Source: Nemertoderma westbladi (lineage: Eukaryota; Xenacoelomorpha; Nemertodermatida; Nemertodermatidae). Taken from it: a stretch of 64,000 nucleotides of DNA. Positions within the stretch are counted from its first letter, which is position 1; each line of letters begins with the position of its first letter. The stretch spans positions 1 through 64,000 of the forward strand of contig JAUCBJ010003953.1 of the NCBI GenBank assembly GCA_032718475.1, written 5' to 3'. The notes under the pieces were generated by a model. It had not been told where the DNA came from. It searched no databases and saw nothing but the letters and a program-made list of their open reading frames with translations. Made by a program: the position numbers and the translations under genes. Below, in pieces: positions 1-12,612 of the stretch.

Positions 1-442
1 TATAATCCAAATTTAACTATAAACAATAAATAATTTAACTGACTGTATTTTATTAGTAGACAAGATAAGGCCTACACGTTCGTGGGGCGTCGCGCAAATG
101 ATAACTTTGGCAAAAATTGGCAAAAAAATCAATTTGATCTTGAGTCAAAAGTTCGAGAGGTATTTGCCCGTAACTTCGAAAATATTGGAACTAGTATGCC
201 CATACAAAATTTAGTTGAAAATGGTTATAATCTACGATAGTTATTTTACGAATTAACAATTTGTTTTTTTTCTTGATGCGATCCATTCTTTTCAATAAAT
301 ATATACCCAACATTCTAGAACGTGTTATTTATCTCCAGAGTACAGGTGAGTACAGGCAAATACAGTAGGTAACAAAGGCATGTCTATACAATATCTCAAT
401 TGCATATGCTATCAAGGACTACTCTACTACAGGACTTATAGA
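1..442. other. unassigned left flank
   Basis: AT-rich sequence with no open frame of note. A part at about 85-240 has a biased CAAAAATTGGCAAAAAAATC-like composition. I see no gene or recognisable repeat here. Confidence 0.5.
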
Positions 443-536
443 GCTAAAACTAAGCCCCCGCTGCGGGGTCCATTCAGTTCTCATACTAGACCGAGTTTAT
501 GCAAAACAAAATAATCCATCATAAGGTTTTCGGGGT
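443..536 (+). repeat. left terminal inverted repeat of the 443-3730 element
   Basis: Pairs with 3628-3730 on the opposite strand. It contains its own small palindrome (CCCCGCTGCGGGG) near the outer end, so each end can fold alone as well as with its partner. Confidence 0.8.
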
Positions 537-657
537 CAATCAAACAGTACAAATACAGCTCCGTATAAATGTCATTGTATTGTAATTTCAGTTGTCAACT
601 TTCATTGTATTTCCAGCTTAAAACCTTGCAATACACTTAAATAATTATTATTAAAAT

Positions 658-3505
658 AGTAGCTGGAAGTCTACTGCAGTCAGTTATATTGGATGGTTTT
701 ATAGTAGCTGGCAGTCAGTCTACTGCAGTCAGTTATAGTGGATGGTTTTATAGTAGCTGGCAGTCTACTGCAGTCAGTTATGGTGGATGGTTTTATAGTA
801 GCTGGCAGTCAACTGCAGTCAGTTACATTGGATGGTTTTATAGTACTGTAGCTGGCAGTCTACTACAATCAGTTACATTGGATGGTTTTATATAGTAGCT
901 GGCAGTCTACTGCAGTCAGTTATATTGGAGGGTTTTATAGTAGCTGGCAGTCAGTCTACTGCAGTCAGTTATAGTGGATGGTTTTATAGTTGCTGGCAGT
1001 CTACTGCAGTCAGTTATATTGGAGGGTTTTACAGTAGCTGGCAGTCTACTGCAGTCAGTTATATTGAATGGTTTTATAGTAGCTGGCAGTCTACTGCAGT
1101 CATTTATAGTGGATGGTTTTATACAGTAGTAGCTGGCAGTCTACTGCAGTCATTTATAGTGGATGGTTTTATAGTAGCTGGCGGTCTACTGCAGTCATTT
1201 ATAGTGGATGATTTTATAGTAGCTGGCAGTCTACTGCAGTCAGTTACATTGGATGGTTTTATAGTAGCTGGCAGTCTACTGCAGTCATTTATAGTGGATG
1301 GTTTTATAGTAGCTGGCAGTCTACTGCAGTCAGTTATATTGGATGGTTATATAGTAGCTGGCAGTCTACTGCAGTCCGTTATATTGGATGGTTTTATAGT
1401 AGCTGGCAGTCTACTGCAGTCAGTTATATTGGATGGTTATATAGTAGCTGGCAGTCTACTGCAGTCCGTTATATTGGATGGTTTTATAGTAGCTGGCAGT
1501 CTACTGCAGTCAGTTACATTGGATGGTTTTATAGTAGCTGGCAGTCTACTACAGTCATTTATAGTGGATGGTTTTATGCAGTAGTAGCTGGCAGTCTACT
1601 GCAGTCAGTTATAGTGGATGGTTTTATACAGTAGTAGCTGGCAGTCTACTGCAGTCATTTATAGTGGATGGTTTTATAGTAGCTGGCGGTCTACTGCAGT
1701 CATTTATAGTGGATGGTTTTATAGTAGCTGGCAGTCTACTGCAGTCAGTTACATTGGATGGTTTTATAGTAGCTGGCAGTCTACTGCAGTCATTTATAGT
1801 GGATGGTTTTATAGTAGCTGGCAGTCTACTGCAGTCAGTTATATTGGATGGTTATATAGTAGCTGGCAGTCTACTGCAGTCCGTTATATTGTATGGTTTT
1901 ATAGTAGCTGGCAGTCTACTGCAGTCAGTTACATTGGATGGTTTTATAGTAGCTGGCAGTCTACTACAGTCATTTATAGTGGATGGTTTTATGCAGTAGT
2001 AGCTGGCAGTCTACTGCAGTCAGTTATAGTGGATGGTTTTATACAGTAGTAGCTGGCAGTCTACTGCAGTCCGTTATATTGGATGGTTTTATAGTAGCTG
2101 GCAGTCTACTGCAGTCAGTTACATTGGATGGTTTTATAGTAGCTGGCAGTCTACTACAGTCATTTATAGCGGATGGTTTTATGCAGTAGTAGCTGGCAGT
2201 CTACTGCAGTCATTTATAGTGGATGGTTTTATAGTAGCTGGCAGTCTACTGCAGTCATTTATAGTGGATGGTTTTATAGTAGCTGGCGGTCTACTGCAGT
2301 CATTTATAGTGGATGGTTTTATAGTAGCTGGCAGTCTACTGCAGTCAGTTACATTGGATGGTTTTATAGTAGCTGGCAGTCTACTGCAGTCATTTATAGT
2401 GGATGGTTTTATAGTAGCTGGCAGTCTACTGCAGTCACTTATATTGGATGGTTTTATAGTAGCTGGCAGTCTACTGCAGTCAGTTATATTGGATGGTTAT
2501 ATAGTAGCTGGCAGTCTACTGCAGTCCGTTATATTGGATGGTTTTATAGTAGCTGGCAGTCTACTACAGTCATTTATAGTGGATGGTTTTATAGTAGCTG
2601 GCAGTCTACTGCAGTCAGTTATATTGGATGGTTATACAGTAGCTGGCAGTCTACTATAGTCAGTTATATTGGATGGTTTTATAGTAGCTGGCAGTCTACT
2701 GCAGTCAGTTACATTGGATGGTTTTATAGTAGCTGGCAGTCTACTGCAGTCAGTTATATTGGATGGTTTTATAGTAGCTGGGGCAGTCTACTGCAGTCAG
2801 TTATATTGGATGGTTTTATTAGCTGGCAGTCTACTGCAGTCAGTTATATTGGATGGTTTTATAGTAGCTGGCAGTCTACTGCAGTCAGTTATATTGGATG
2901 GTTTTATAGTAGCTGGCAGTCTACTGCAGTCATTTATAGTGGATGGTTTTATGCAGTAGTAGCTGGCAGTCTACTGCAGTCAGTTACATTGGATGGTTTT
3001 ATAGTAGCTGGCAGTCTACTCCAGTCATTTATAGTGGATGGTTTTATGCAGTAGTAGCTGGCAGTCTACTGCAGTCAGTTATAGTGGATGGTTTTATACA
3101 GTAGTAGCTGGCAGTATACTGCAGTCAGTTATATTGGATGGTTTTATAGTAGCTGGCAGTCTACTGCAGTCAGTTATATTGGATGGTTTTATAGTAGCTG
3201 GCAGTCTACAGCAGTCAGTTATAGTGGATGGTTTTATACAGTAGTAGCTGGCAATCTACTGCAGTCAGTTACATTGGATGGTTTTATAGTAGCTGGCAGT
3301 CTACTGCAGTCAGTTATATTGGATGGTTTTATAGTAGCTGGCTCTACTGCAGTCAGTTACATTGGATGGTTTTATAGTAGCTGGCAGTCTACTGCAGTCA
3401 GTTTTAGTGGATCGTTTTATAGTAGCTGGCAGTCTACTGCAGTCAGTTATATTGGATGGTTTCATAGTAGCTGGCAGTCTACTGCATTCAGTTATATTGG
3501 ATGGT
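658..3505 (+). repeat. minisatellite, 45 bp unit, about 63 copies
   Basis: Tandem units of 45 bp contain AGTAGCTGGCAGTCTACTGC followed by AGTCAGTTATATTGGATGG. Variants swap CAGTTATATT for CATTTATAGT, and some units carry a 5 bp insertion after GGTTTTAT. Because 45 is a multiple of three and two plus-strand frames of the unit lack stops, long repetitive frames appear and switch at the 5 bp insertions. They have no conserved start or unique ends, so I do not call them genes. Confidence 0.95.
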
Positions 3506-3627
3506 GTTCCCTCATTTCTAGCCACATATTACATGGGGCTTCAATAAATAACATAAAAATTTACCCCGCAGCCATGGTAACAAAACTAAGTGATCTGACC
3601 ATGAAAATATCAGAAATGGCTTTCTCT

Positions 3628-3730
3628 ACCCCGAAAACCTTATAAATAAATGGATTATTTTATTTTGCCATTTAAAGTCGGTTTAGTATGAGAACTGAAT
3701 GGACCCCGCAGCGGGGGCTTACTTTTAGCG
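3628..3730 (-). repeat. right terminal inverted repeat of the 443-3730 element
   Basis: Reverse-complement partner of 443-536, with a few substitutions and a roughly 10 bp length difference in the middle. Confidence 0.8.
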
Positions 3731-5104
3731 CAAAATGCTCCAGAACATTGTGTATGTATTACTGTAATTAGATTAAATGGCTTCCAGCGAATGATACTTC
3801 TTGCAATCTTTGATCACTGGTATCTTTGCAACGCGAGCTTTCTAATGATATAAAAACCACAAGCAATCACATCATGACTGATGTGAAGAATGGCACTAAT
3901 GGCAGCAATCGTATTGTTCGTGTCATTAGAAAAAAAACACTATATTACGGGGTATGGTGTAATAATTTAATTAATTGTATACAAAGTGAAAAAATATATC
4001 CCTGTCAGGTTAAATAGGTAAAATACGTCAAACATGGATGCAACTACAACTTGTCGTCTGGGACGCAAAACCAGTCTGCTTCGAACTAGACTTCGATTAG
4101 ACTTTTTAAATGTATCAATGAATTTGAATCGCATTTTTCTCAATATTGATATTTTCACGACAAACAAACACCCCATTATCTCAGGAAGTTGTGAACCGTG
4201 TTGGCTAAAATTTGGCTCAAATGTTCCCCCGCCCCAGCCCTGCTATGAAAGTGGAACTAGGATCTAACAATTATAATTATATTTAGCTAAATAAATGTAA
4301 TAAAACTAATGCTAAATAGCGAGTTTAATTAATTAGTTAATATTATTTAATATAAATATTTAAAATTTTGTCGAAATTTTTCTATTCTAGTTTGAGTTTT
4401 GTCAGACACTTTTCTACGTATTCTGTGAAAAAGTTGATCAATTTCATTGAATAGTTCAAAAGATAATGAATGGGTCATATGTTTCAAAGGAAAACATTAA
4501 GGAATTCGTTCGTGTCCCTACCCCCTTAAACGACATTATTTTAGTAGACATTATCAATTATAATATTATTATCATATATTATAATTATTATCAATCAATT
4601 AATTATATTCGGTAGTTATTGTTATGTACTGTAATACAGTAAGACAACTTGTTTTGTACATTTTGTATCTAATTAATTGCTTGTTTTGTACATTTTGTAA
4701 TGGCGCAAACATTTGTCTCATACAGTAAATCTGTTATTTGTATGTGGCGCTTACAAATGTTTATATCGTTTAAACCCCACATTGAGGAAAATAAAACGTA
4801 GTAATTATTTTGTTTTATTTAGGATATTTAAAAAAATTATACCGGTGCAACCTCTTATTGTGTTTAAGAGATATGACTAAACTATATAATGGGGTGTATC
4901 TGTATATATATATGTGTGTGAATACAGGTTTGTATAGGTTTGTGATGCGCTGTTTTGTGATTAATATTGTAAATGATTTGTCAATAATAAATATATATAT
5001 ATATATATACTGTAGTGGTGTTGCATTGACTTGAGTGACCACAAATGTTTTGTCACAATATTTTAGTCCGAGTAGGCCTTAACATAAATTTGTAGTTTTT
5101 GATG
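3731..5104. other. AT-rich intergenic stretch
   Basis: It contains short AT dinucleotide runs (about 4900-4915 and 4988-5010) and a repeated TTGTTTTGTACATTTTGTA word near 4650-4700. Small open frames (up to 77 codons) show no recognisable domain. No gene is supported. Confidence 0.5.
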
Positions 5105-8100
5105 AATTGGTGGAATGTTTCGTACTGTCAGAATGGTGGAATGTTTCGTATTGTCTGAATGGTGGAATGTTTCGTATTGTCAGAATGGTGGAATGTTTCG
5201 TATTGTCTGAATGGTGAAAGTTTCGTATTGTTTGCATGGTGGAATGTTTCGTATTGTCTGAATGGTGAAAGTTTCGTATTGTTTGCATGGTGGAATGTTT
5301 CGTATTGTCTGAATGGTGGAATGTTTCGTATTGTCTGAATGGTGGAATGTTTCGTATTGTCAGAATGGTGGAATGTTTCGTATTGTCAGAATGGTGGAAT
5401 GTTTCGTATTGTCTGAATGGTGGAATGTTTCGTATTGTCAGAATGGTGGAATGTTTCGTATTGTCTGAATGGTGGAATGTTTCGTATTGTCAGAATGGTG
5501 GAATGTTTCGTATTGTCTGAATGGTGAAAGTTTCGTATTGTTTGCATGGTGGAATGTTTCGTATTGTCTGAATGGTGGAATGTTTCGTATTGTCTGAATG
5601 GTGGAATGTTTCGTATTGTCAGAATGGTGGAATGTTTCGCATTGTCTGAATGGTGGAATGTTTCGTATTGTCTGAATGATGGAATGTTTCGTATTGTCTG
5701 AATGGTGGAATGTTCCGTATTTTCTGAATGGTGGAATATTTCGTATTGTCAGAATGGTGGAATGTTTCGTATTGTCTGAATGGTGGAATGTTTCGTATTG
5801 TCTGAATGGTGGAATGTTTCGTATTGTCTGAATGGTGGAATGTTTCGCATTGTCTGAATGGTGGAATGTTTCGTATTGTCTGAATGATGGAATGTTTCGT
5901 ATTGTCTGAATGGTGGAATGTTTTGTATTGTCTGAATGGTGGAATGTTTCGTATTGTCTGAATGGTGGAATGTTTCGTATTGTCAGAATGGTGGAATGTT
6001 TCGTATTGTCTGAATGATGGAATGTTTCGTATTGTCAGAATGGTGGAATGTTTCGTATTGTCAGAATGGTGGAATGTTTCGTATTGTCAGAATGGTGGAA
6101 TGTTTCGTATTGTCTGAATGATGAAATGTTTCGTATTGTCAGAATGGTGGAATGTTTCGTATTGTCAGAATGGTGGAATGTTTCGTATTGTCAGAATGGT
6201 GGAATGTTTCGTATTGTCAGAATGGTGGAATGTTTCGTATTGTCTGAATGATGGAATGTTTCGTATTGTCAGAATGATGGAATGTTTCGTATTGTCAGAA
6301 TGGTGGAATGTTTCGTATTGTCAGAATGGTGGAATGTTTCGTATTGTCAGAATGGTGGAATGTTTCGTATTGTCAGAATGGTGGAATGTTTCGTATTGTC
6401 AGAATGGTGGAATGTTTCGTATTGTCAGAATGGTGGAATGTTTCGTATTGTCAGAATGGTGGAATGTTTCGTATTGTCAGAATGGTGGAATGTTTCGTAT
6501 TGTCAGAATGGTGGAATGTTTCGTATTGTCAGAATGGTGGAATGTTTCGTATTGTCTGAATGATGGAATGTTTCGTATAGTCTGAATGGTGGAATGTTTC
6601 GTATTGTCTGAATGATGGAATGTTTCGTATTGTCAGAATGGTGGAATGTTTCGTATTGTCAGAATGGTGGAATGTTTCGCATTGTCTGAATGGTGGAATG
6701 TTTCGTATTGTCTGAATGATGGAATGTTTCGTATTGTCAGAATGGTGGAATGTTTCGTATTGTCAGAATGGTGGAATGTTTCGTATTGTCAGAATGGTGG
6801 AATGTTTCGTATTGTCTGAATGATGGAATGTTTCGTATAGTCTGAATGGTGGAATGTTTCGTATTGTCTGAATGGTGGAATGTTTCGTATTGTCTGAATG
6901 ATGGAATGTTTCGTATTGTCTGAATGATGGAATGTTTCGTATTGTCTGAATGGTGGAATGTTTCGTATTGTCTGAATGGTGGAAGGTTTTGTATTGTCTG
7001 AATGGTGGAATGTTTCGTATTGTCTGAATGGTGGAATGTTTCGTATTGTCTGAATGATGGAATGTTTCGTATTGTCAGAATGGTGGAATGTTTCGTATTG
7101 TCAGAATGGTGGAATGTTTCGTATTGTCTGAATGATGGAATGTTTCGTATTGTCAGAATGGTGGAATGTTTCGTATTGTCAGAATGGTGGAATGTTTCGT
7201 ATTGTCTGAATGATGGAATGTTTCGTATTGTCTGCATGGTGGAATGTTTCGTATTGTCTGAATGATGGAATGTTTCGTATTGTCAGAATGGTGGAATGTT
7301 TCGTATTGTCTGAATGGTGGAATGTTTCGTATAGTCTGAATGGTGGAATGTTTCGTATTGTCTGAATGGTGGAATGTTTCGCATTGTCTGAATGGTGGAA
7401 TGTTTCGTATTGTCTGAATGATGGAATGTTTCGTATTGTCAGAATGGTGGAATGTTTCGTATTGTCAGAATGGTGGAATGTTTTGTATTGTCTGAATGGT
7501 GGAATGTTTCGTATTGTCTGCATGGTGGAATGTTTCGTATTGTCTGCATGGTGGAATGTTTCGTATTGTCTGCATGGTGGAATGTTTCGTATTGTCTGAA
7601 TGGTGGAATGTTTCGTATTGTCTGAATGGTGGAATGTTTCGCATTGTCTGAATGGTGGAATGTTTCGTATTGTCTGAATGATGGAATGTTTCGTATTGTC
7701 AGAATGGTGGAATGTTTCGTATTGTCAGAATGGTGGAATGTTTCGTATTGTCTGAATGGTAGAATGTTTTGTATTGTCTGAATGGTGGAATGTTTCGTAT
7801 TGTCTGCATGGTGGAATGTTTCGTATTGTCTGCATGGTGGAATGTTTCGTATTGTCTGCATGGTGGAATGTTTCGTATTGTCTGAATGGTGGAATGTTTC
7901 GTATTGTCTGAATGATGGAATGTTTCGTATTGTCTGGATGGTGGAATGTTTTGTATTGTGTGAATGGTGGAATGTTTCGTATTGTTTGAATGGTGGAATG
8001 TTTCGTATTGTCTGAATGATGGAATGTTTCGTATTTTCTGAATGGTGGAATATTTCGTATTGTCTGAATGATGGAATGTTTCGTATTGTCTGAATGGTGG

Positions 8101-9986
8101 AATGTTTCGTATTGTCTGAATGGTGGAATGTTTCGTATTGTCTGAATGGTGGAATGTTTCGTATTGTCTGAATGGTGGAATGTTTCGTATTGTCTGAATG
8201 ATGGAATGTTTCGTATTTTCTGAATGGTGGAATATTTCGTATTGTCTGAATGATGGAATGTTTCGTATTGTCTGAATGGTGGAATGTTTCGTATTGTCTG
8301 AATGGTGGAATGTTTCGTATTGTCTGAATGGTGGAATGTTTCGTATTGTCTGAATGGTGGAATGTTTCGTATTGTCTGAATGGTGGAATGTTTCGTATTG
8401 TCTGAATGGTGGAATGTTTCGTATTGTCTGAATGGTGGAATGTTTCGTATTGTCTGGATGGTGGAATGTTTCGTATTGTCTGAATGGTGGAATGTTTCGT
8501 ATTGTCTGAATGATGGAATGTTTCGTATTTTCTGGATGGTGGAATGTTTTGTATTGTCTGAATGGTGGAATGTTTCGTATTTTCAGAATGGTGGAATGTT
8601 TCGTATTGTCTGCATGGTGGAATGTTTCGTATTGTCTGAATGATGGAATGTTTCGTATTGTCTGAATGGTGGAATGTTTCGTATTGTCTGAATGATGGAA
8701 TGTTTCGTATTGTCTGAATGGTGGAATGTTTCGTATTGTCTGAATGGTGGAATGTTTCGTATTGTCTGAATGATGGAATGTTTCGTATTTTCTGAATGGT
8801 GGAATATTTCGTATTGTCTGGATGGTGAAATGTTTCGTATTGTCTGAATGGTGGAATGTTTCGTATTTTCTGAATGGTGGAATGTTTCGTATTGTCTGCA
8901 TGGTGGAATGTTTCGTATTGTCTGAATGGTGGAATGTTTCGTATTGTGTGAATGGTGGAATATTCCGTATTGTCTGGATGGTGGAATGTTTCGTATTGTC
9001 TGAATGGTGGAATGTTTCGTATTGTCTGAATGGTGGAATGTTTCGTATTGTCTGCATGGTGGAATGTTTCGTATTGTCTGGATGGTGGAATGTTTCGTAT
9101 TGTCTGAATGGTGGAATGTTTCGTATTGTCTGCATGGTAGAATGTTTCGTATTGTCTGAATGGTGGAATGTTTCGTATTGTCTGAATGGTGGAATGTTTC
9201 GTATTGTCTGAATGGTGGAATGTTTCGTATTGTCTGCATGGTGGAATGTTTCGTATTGTCTGCATGGTGGAATGTTTCGTATTGTCTGAATGGTGGAATG
9301 TTTCGTATTGTCTGCATGGTGGAATGTTTCGTATTGTCTGGATGGTGGAATGTTTCGTATTGTCTGAATGGTGGAATGTTTCGTATTGTCTGAATGGTGG
9401 AATGTTTCGTATTGTCTGAATGGTGGAATGTTTCGTATTGTCTGCATGGTGGAATGTTTCGTATTGTCTGGATGGTGGAATGTTTCGTATTGTCTGAATG
9501 GTGGAATGTTTCGTATTGTCTGCATGGTGGAATGTTTCGTATTGTCTGGATGGTGGAATGTTTCGTATTGTCTGAATGATGGAATGTTTTGTATTTTCTG
9601 AAGGGTGGAATATTTCGTATTGTCTGAATGGTGGAATGTTTCGTATTGTCAGAATGGTGGAATGTTTCGTATTGTCTGAATGGTGGAATGTTTCGTATTG
9701 TCTGAATGGTGGAATGTTTCGTATTGTCTGAATGGTGGAATGTTTCGTATTTTCTGAATGGTGGAATATTTCGTATTGTCTGGATGGTGGAATGTTTCGT
9801 ATTGTCTGAATGGTGGAATATTTCGTATTGTCTGGATGGTGGAATGTTTCGTATTGTCTGAATGGTGGAATGTTTCGTATTGTCTGAATGGTGGAATGTT
9901 TCGTATTGTCTGCATGGTGGAATGTTTCGTATTGTTTGCATGGTGGAATGTTTCGTATTGTCTGAATGATGGAACGGTGGAATTTT
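5105..9986 (+). repeat. minisatellite, 26 bp unit, about 188 copies
   Basis: The unit is GGTGGAATGTTTCGTATTGT followed by CTGAAT. Common variants are CAGAAT, CTGCAT and CTGGAT at the end, GATGG for GGTGG, and TATTTC for TGTTTC. Since 26 is not a multiple of three, a frame reads all three phases of the unit in turn (78 bp = 26 codons). The minus strand lacks stops in all phases of most units, giving frames up to 608 codons. These are best explained as a by-product of the repeat, not as proteins. Confidence 0.95.
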
Positions 9987-10637
9987 ATTCGATTATAGTG
10001 AGCTCTATTCTTTAATATTTTCGAGAAATTGCTGATACGTTGTCAACTACAACTAATTATGAGGAAATTGTTTTCAGTTTAAATTAAATGATTACGTAAC
10101 GTAACATAATAGCAATAATAACTATTTCTTCTCTTATCTCTTTGTCCAACCTTTTAATCCGCAGTTAGTAGGAAAACGCATATTTTTTCGAGGCCGGATG
10201 CCGAGAAAAAGTTATTTTATTCTCAAATCGTTACATTCACGCTAAATACAATATAACCCAAAATCGGGAGAAAATGGAACATTTTTTCTCTAGGGAAAAA
10301 AAACAAAAAAGTAACCCATAGGATTGCATAGATTTTACATTTTCCCTTTAAAAAAAAGTAAAATATTATTATTTATTACTTCGGAAAAAAGTTTTTTCTC
10401 TATTAGTGAGGTTAATAAATGGTGTAGAGAATATTGATGTTCTAATTTTTCCCCATATAATAGGCCTACCTTATTTAATTCTTAAACTTTTACTTTTTTG
10501 TTGCGCAATTGTTAACATATGTGTTAACATAATATGTGTATACATATATAGTGTTAACACATTGCTCCCATAGATACAGCGATTCCAATTATTATTTTCT
10601 TCAAATCCTGAAGTACTTAATATGGGGATATGTAGAC
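9987..10637. other. intergenic, no feature seen
   Basis: AT-rich sequence with A and T runs (10290-10400). No supported gene, RNA or structured repeat. Confidence 0.5.
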
Positions 10638-11185
10638 GTGGAATTTGTGAAAATACCTAAAATGGTGACAACACTCAGTCACAGTAAAAAAAAGGTAGAC
10701 CACTGTCAAAAATGGCCACAAACAGTGTGAACAACAGTAGATCGTAGTACTAAAAGTAATTCTGCCAAGTTTCAGCTCCGCAAATCGCCGCCAAGTCGTA
10801 GGAAAACAGTCAAACGTCTGGGGACGTTTGACTGTTTTCCGGAAATCTCCTTACAACACTCAAATCATGAATTCAGTATACTGCAATACTGTTAAACAGT
10901 TAGGCCTACTATGTTGTATGTAGTTTATGACCCCAGATGTTTGACTGTTTTCCGGAAATATCCGGACAACACTCAAATCATAAATTCAGTATTCTACAAT
11001 ACTGTTCAACATCAACAGTTACAGTAGGCTTACTATGTATGGTGTATGTAGTTAATGTCCCCAGACCGCCAGACGTTTGATTGTTTTCCTGCGACTTGCC
11101 TGCAATGAGAAGCTGAAACTTGGCAGAATACTCGTACTCGACGATTGGCGACGACGATTGGGAAAGTACGGTACTCCTTTTTCCC
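10638..11185. mobile_element. foldback element, family copy 1
   Basis: The left end (GTGGAATTTGTG, ACCTAAAATGGTGACAAC, CACAGT runs, CAGTAGATCG) matches the ends of the element at 46899-47292. Inner arms pair: AATTCTGCCAAGTTTCAGCT (about 10763) with its inverse AGCTGAAACTTGGCAGAAT (about 11110), and GGAAAACAGTCAAACGTCTG with its inverse near 11070-11090. The middle holds an imperfect direct duplication of about 115 bp (about 10820-10930 and 10931-11055), each beginning near GTTTGACTGTTTTCCGGAAA. No coding capacity. Confidence 0.7.
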
Positions 11186-11269
11186 CATGTATATTTGTGT
11201 GAAAAAGAAACAGTTTAAGAATTGATAATAATAAATGAATTGTTGTGGGGTGGAGTGACGGTAAATTAA

Positions 11270-11600
11270 ATATATATATATAATGCGGTAGAACAATATG
11301 ATTATGCTCTCCATAGCGAAAAATAGCAACCGACTCTATTGGGGCCCGTCGAACCCGGTACAGAGGTTTCAAACTTCCGGTTATCATGAGCCGGGTGCCG
11401 GGTGTGTGTCATAAGACAACTGAGCTACCAGAACGGATGAATAATTTGTTCGCTATGGAATGGGCTACCATTATTTGGCCTTTAACTGATCACTCAAAGG
11501 AAAGTACAGCGTTATTCCCGTGCTCTGCCAGTAATGACAACCATGCCTCAAAGAATATGTAACTATACAAGTGTTGTAGAAACCACTGTTGGGCAATTCC
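11270..11600 (-). mobile_element. tRNA-like repeat (SINE-like), inverted copy A
   Basis: Read on the minus strand it contains CTGGTAGCTCAGTTG, a good tRNA A-box, and GGGTTCGACGGGCCCC, a fair B-box. Flanks such as CTTTGAGTGATCAGTTAAAG and ATGGAGAGCAT are shared with the copy at 12276-12612. The A-to-B spacing is longer than in a real tRNA and I see no cloverleaf, so this is a repeat and not a tRNA gene. Confidence 0.6.
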
Positions 11601-12275
11601 ATCGTTACGGACTCACACTCACATTCATACGCAATTTTCGAAATTAATTGGCATATTTAATTAATAACTTTACAATTTAAATAACATTCACCTATGTTGG
11701 CTGATGGATTAATTCGTGGGTTCTATCCCAACATGGGGGCTAGGATAGTTTTCGTTTCGGCAAGAATAATTTAAAGACCATAAAGAGACTTATTAGCCAG
11801 GGCGCATCTCGCTGTCTTCCGTAAATGGTACTGTAGCTAAATGAGTACTGGAGTTTCCTCTGGAGAATATATGTCTGGAGGGACCGCACTGGAAATAATT
11901 ATTGAGACTTTGTGCGTAATCCCTGGCCTAACGGACGATTTTTTTTGTATCACAATCCATCATTCGCTGACTCGTTTCATGAAATTTTTGCGAACTTCGA
12001 TGGTATCATACTATACCATCTTGGTCAGTAATTTCTGTCATCCGTGATATATGCCGTTTGGCCCTTTCGGCACCAGAAATGTGAGTATTAGACATAACAG
12101 ACAGGATTAAACGGGCGCAATGCATAATGTCGTACATTAGGATGATGTATGAATGAATACATTCGAATGTACTGTCAATGGACAATTGTTAGACTAAGAG
12201 AAGCTGAATACTTTCAGTTTGCATAGTGAATAATGTATACAATGCATAATGATTCTTACCTAACCTACCGTACCG
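11601..12275. other. sequence between the inverted tRNA-like repeats
   Basis: About 0.7 kb of intergenic sequence. A 68-codon frame at 11841-12047 has no recognisable domain. If the two flanking repeats are the arms of one element, this is its interior. Confidence 0.4.
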
Positions 12276-12612
12276 CATGGTGAGTCCGTAACGAAAAATT
12301 TGTGAGTCCGTAACGCTGTTCTTATACGTTTTAGCTGCAATACAGAAAAAAGCAAAGCCCAGACTGTTCATTACTGGCAGAGCCAGTTCCTTTGAGTGAT
12401 CAGTTAAAGGCGAAATATGATAGCCCACTCAATATCGAACAAATTCTTCATCCGTCCTGGTAGCTCAGTTGACTTAGGACACACACGCGGATGATGATAA
12501 CCGAAAGTTTGAAACCTTAGATATCGGGTTCGAGCCCCACTAGGGGCGGTTTATATTATTCGCCATGGAGAGCATTCTCATATTGTTCTACCACATTATA
12601 TATAAATTTAAG
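12276..12612 (+). mobile_element. tRNA-like repeat (SINE-like), inverted copy B
   Basis: It carries TGGTAGCTCAGTT (about 12458) and GGGTTCGAGCCCC (about 12527), classic A- and B-box sequences, about 58 bp apart. Upstream are GTGAGTCCGTAACG twice and CATTACTGGCAGAGC; downstream are CCATGGAGAGCATT and ATATTGTTCTACC. All are shared, in inverse order, with 11270-11600. Confidence 0.65.

Larger units (their letters stand above)
443..3730. mobile_element. inverted-repeat (foldback/MITE-like) element carrying a minisatellite
   Basis: The two ends are inverted copies of each other. The left end (443-536) and the reverse complement of the right end (3628-3730) both run through CTAAAA, TAAGCCCCCGCTGCGGGG, CCATTCAGTTCTCATACTA, AATAATCCAT and AAGGTTTTCGGGGT, with short indels. 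Between them lies the 45 bp minisatellite and about 120 bp of single-copy sequence on each side. No transposase-like frame is present, so any mobility would be non-autonomous. I do not see a clear target-site duplication. The inverted ends are directly visible; calling it a transposon is inference. Confidence 0.75.

Noticed and set aside
658-3645. Repetitive frames (VAGSLLQS / SSWQSTAV types) in the 45 bp array
   Set aside because: Two frames are open and swap at 5 bp insertions; no consistent reading frame is maintained.
7439-9941. Long minus-strand frames (up to 608 codons) in the 26 bp array
   Set aside because: They are pure repeat read through three phases, overlap each other in different frames, and have no unique ends or domains. 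A stop-free repeat explains them.
12458-12540. A functional tRNA gene
   Set aside because: A- and B-box words are good but their spacing is too long and no acceptor or anticodon stem can be paired; repeat context fits a SINE-like element.
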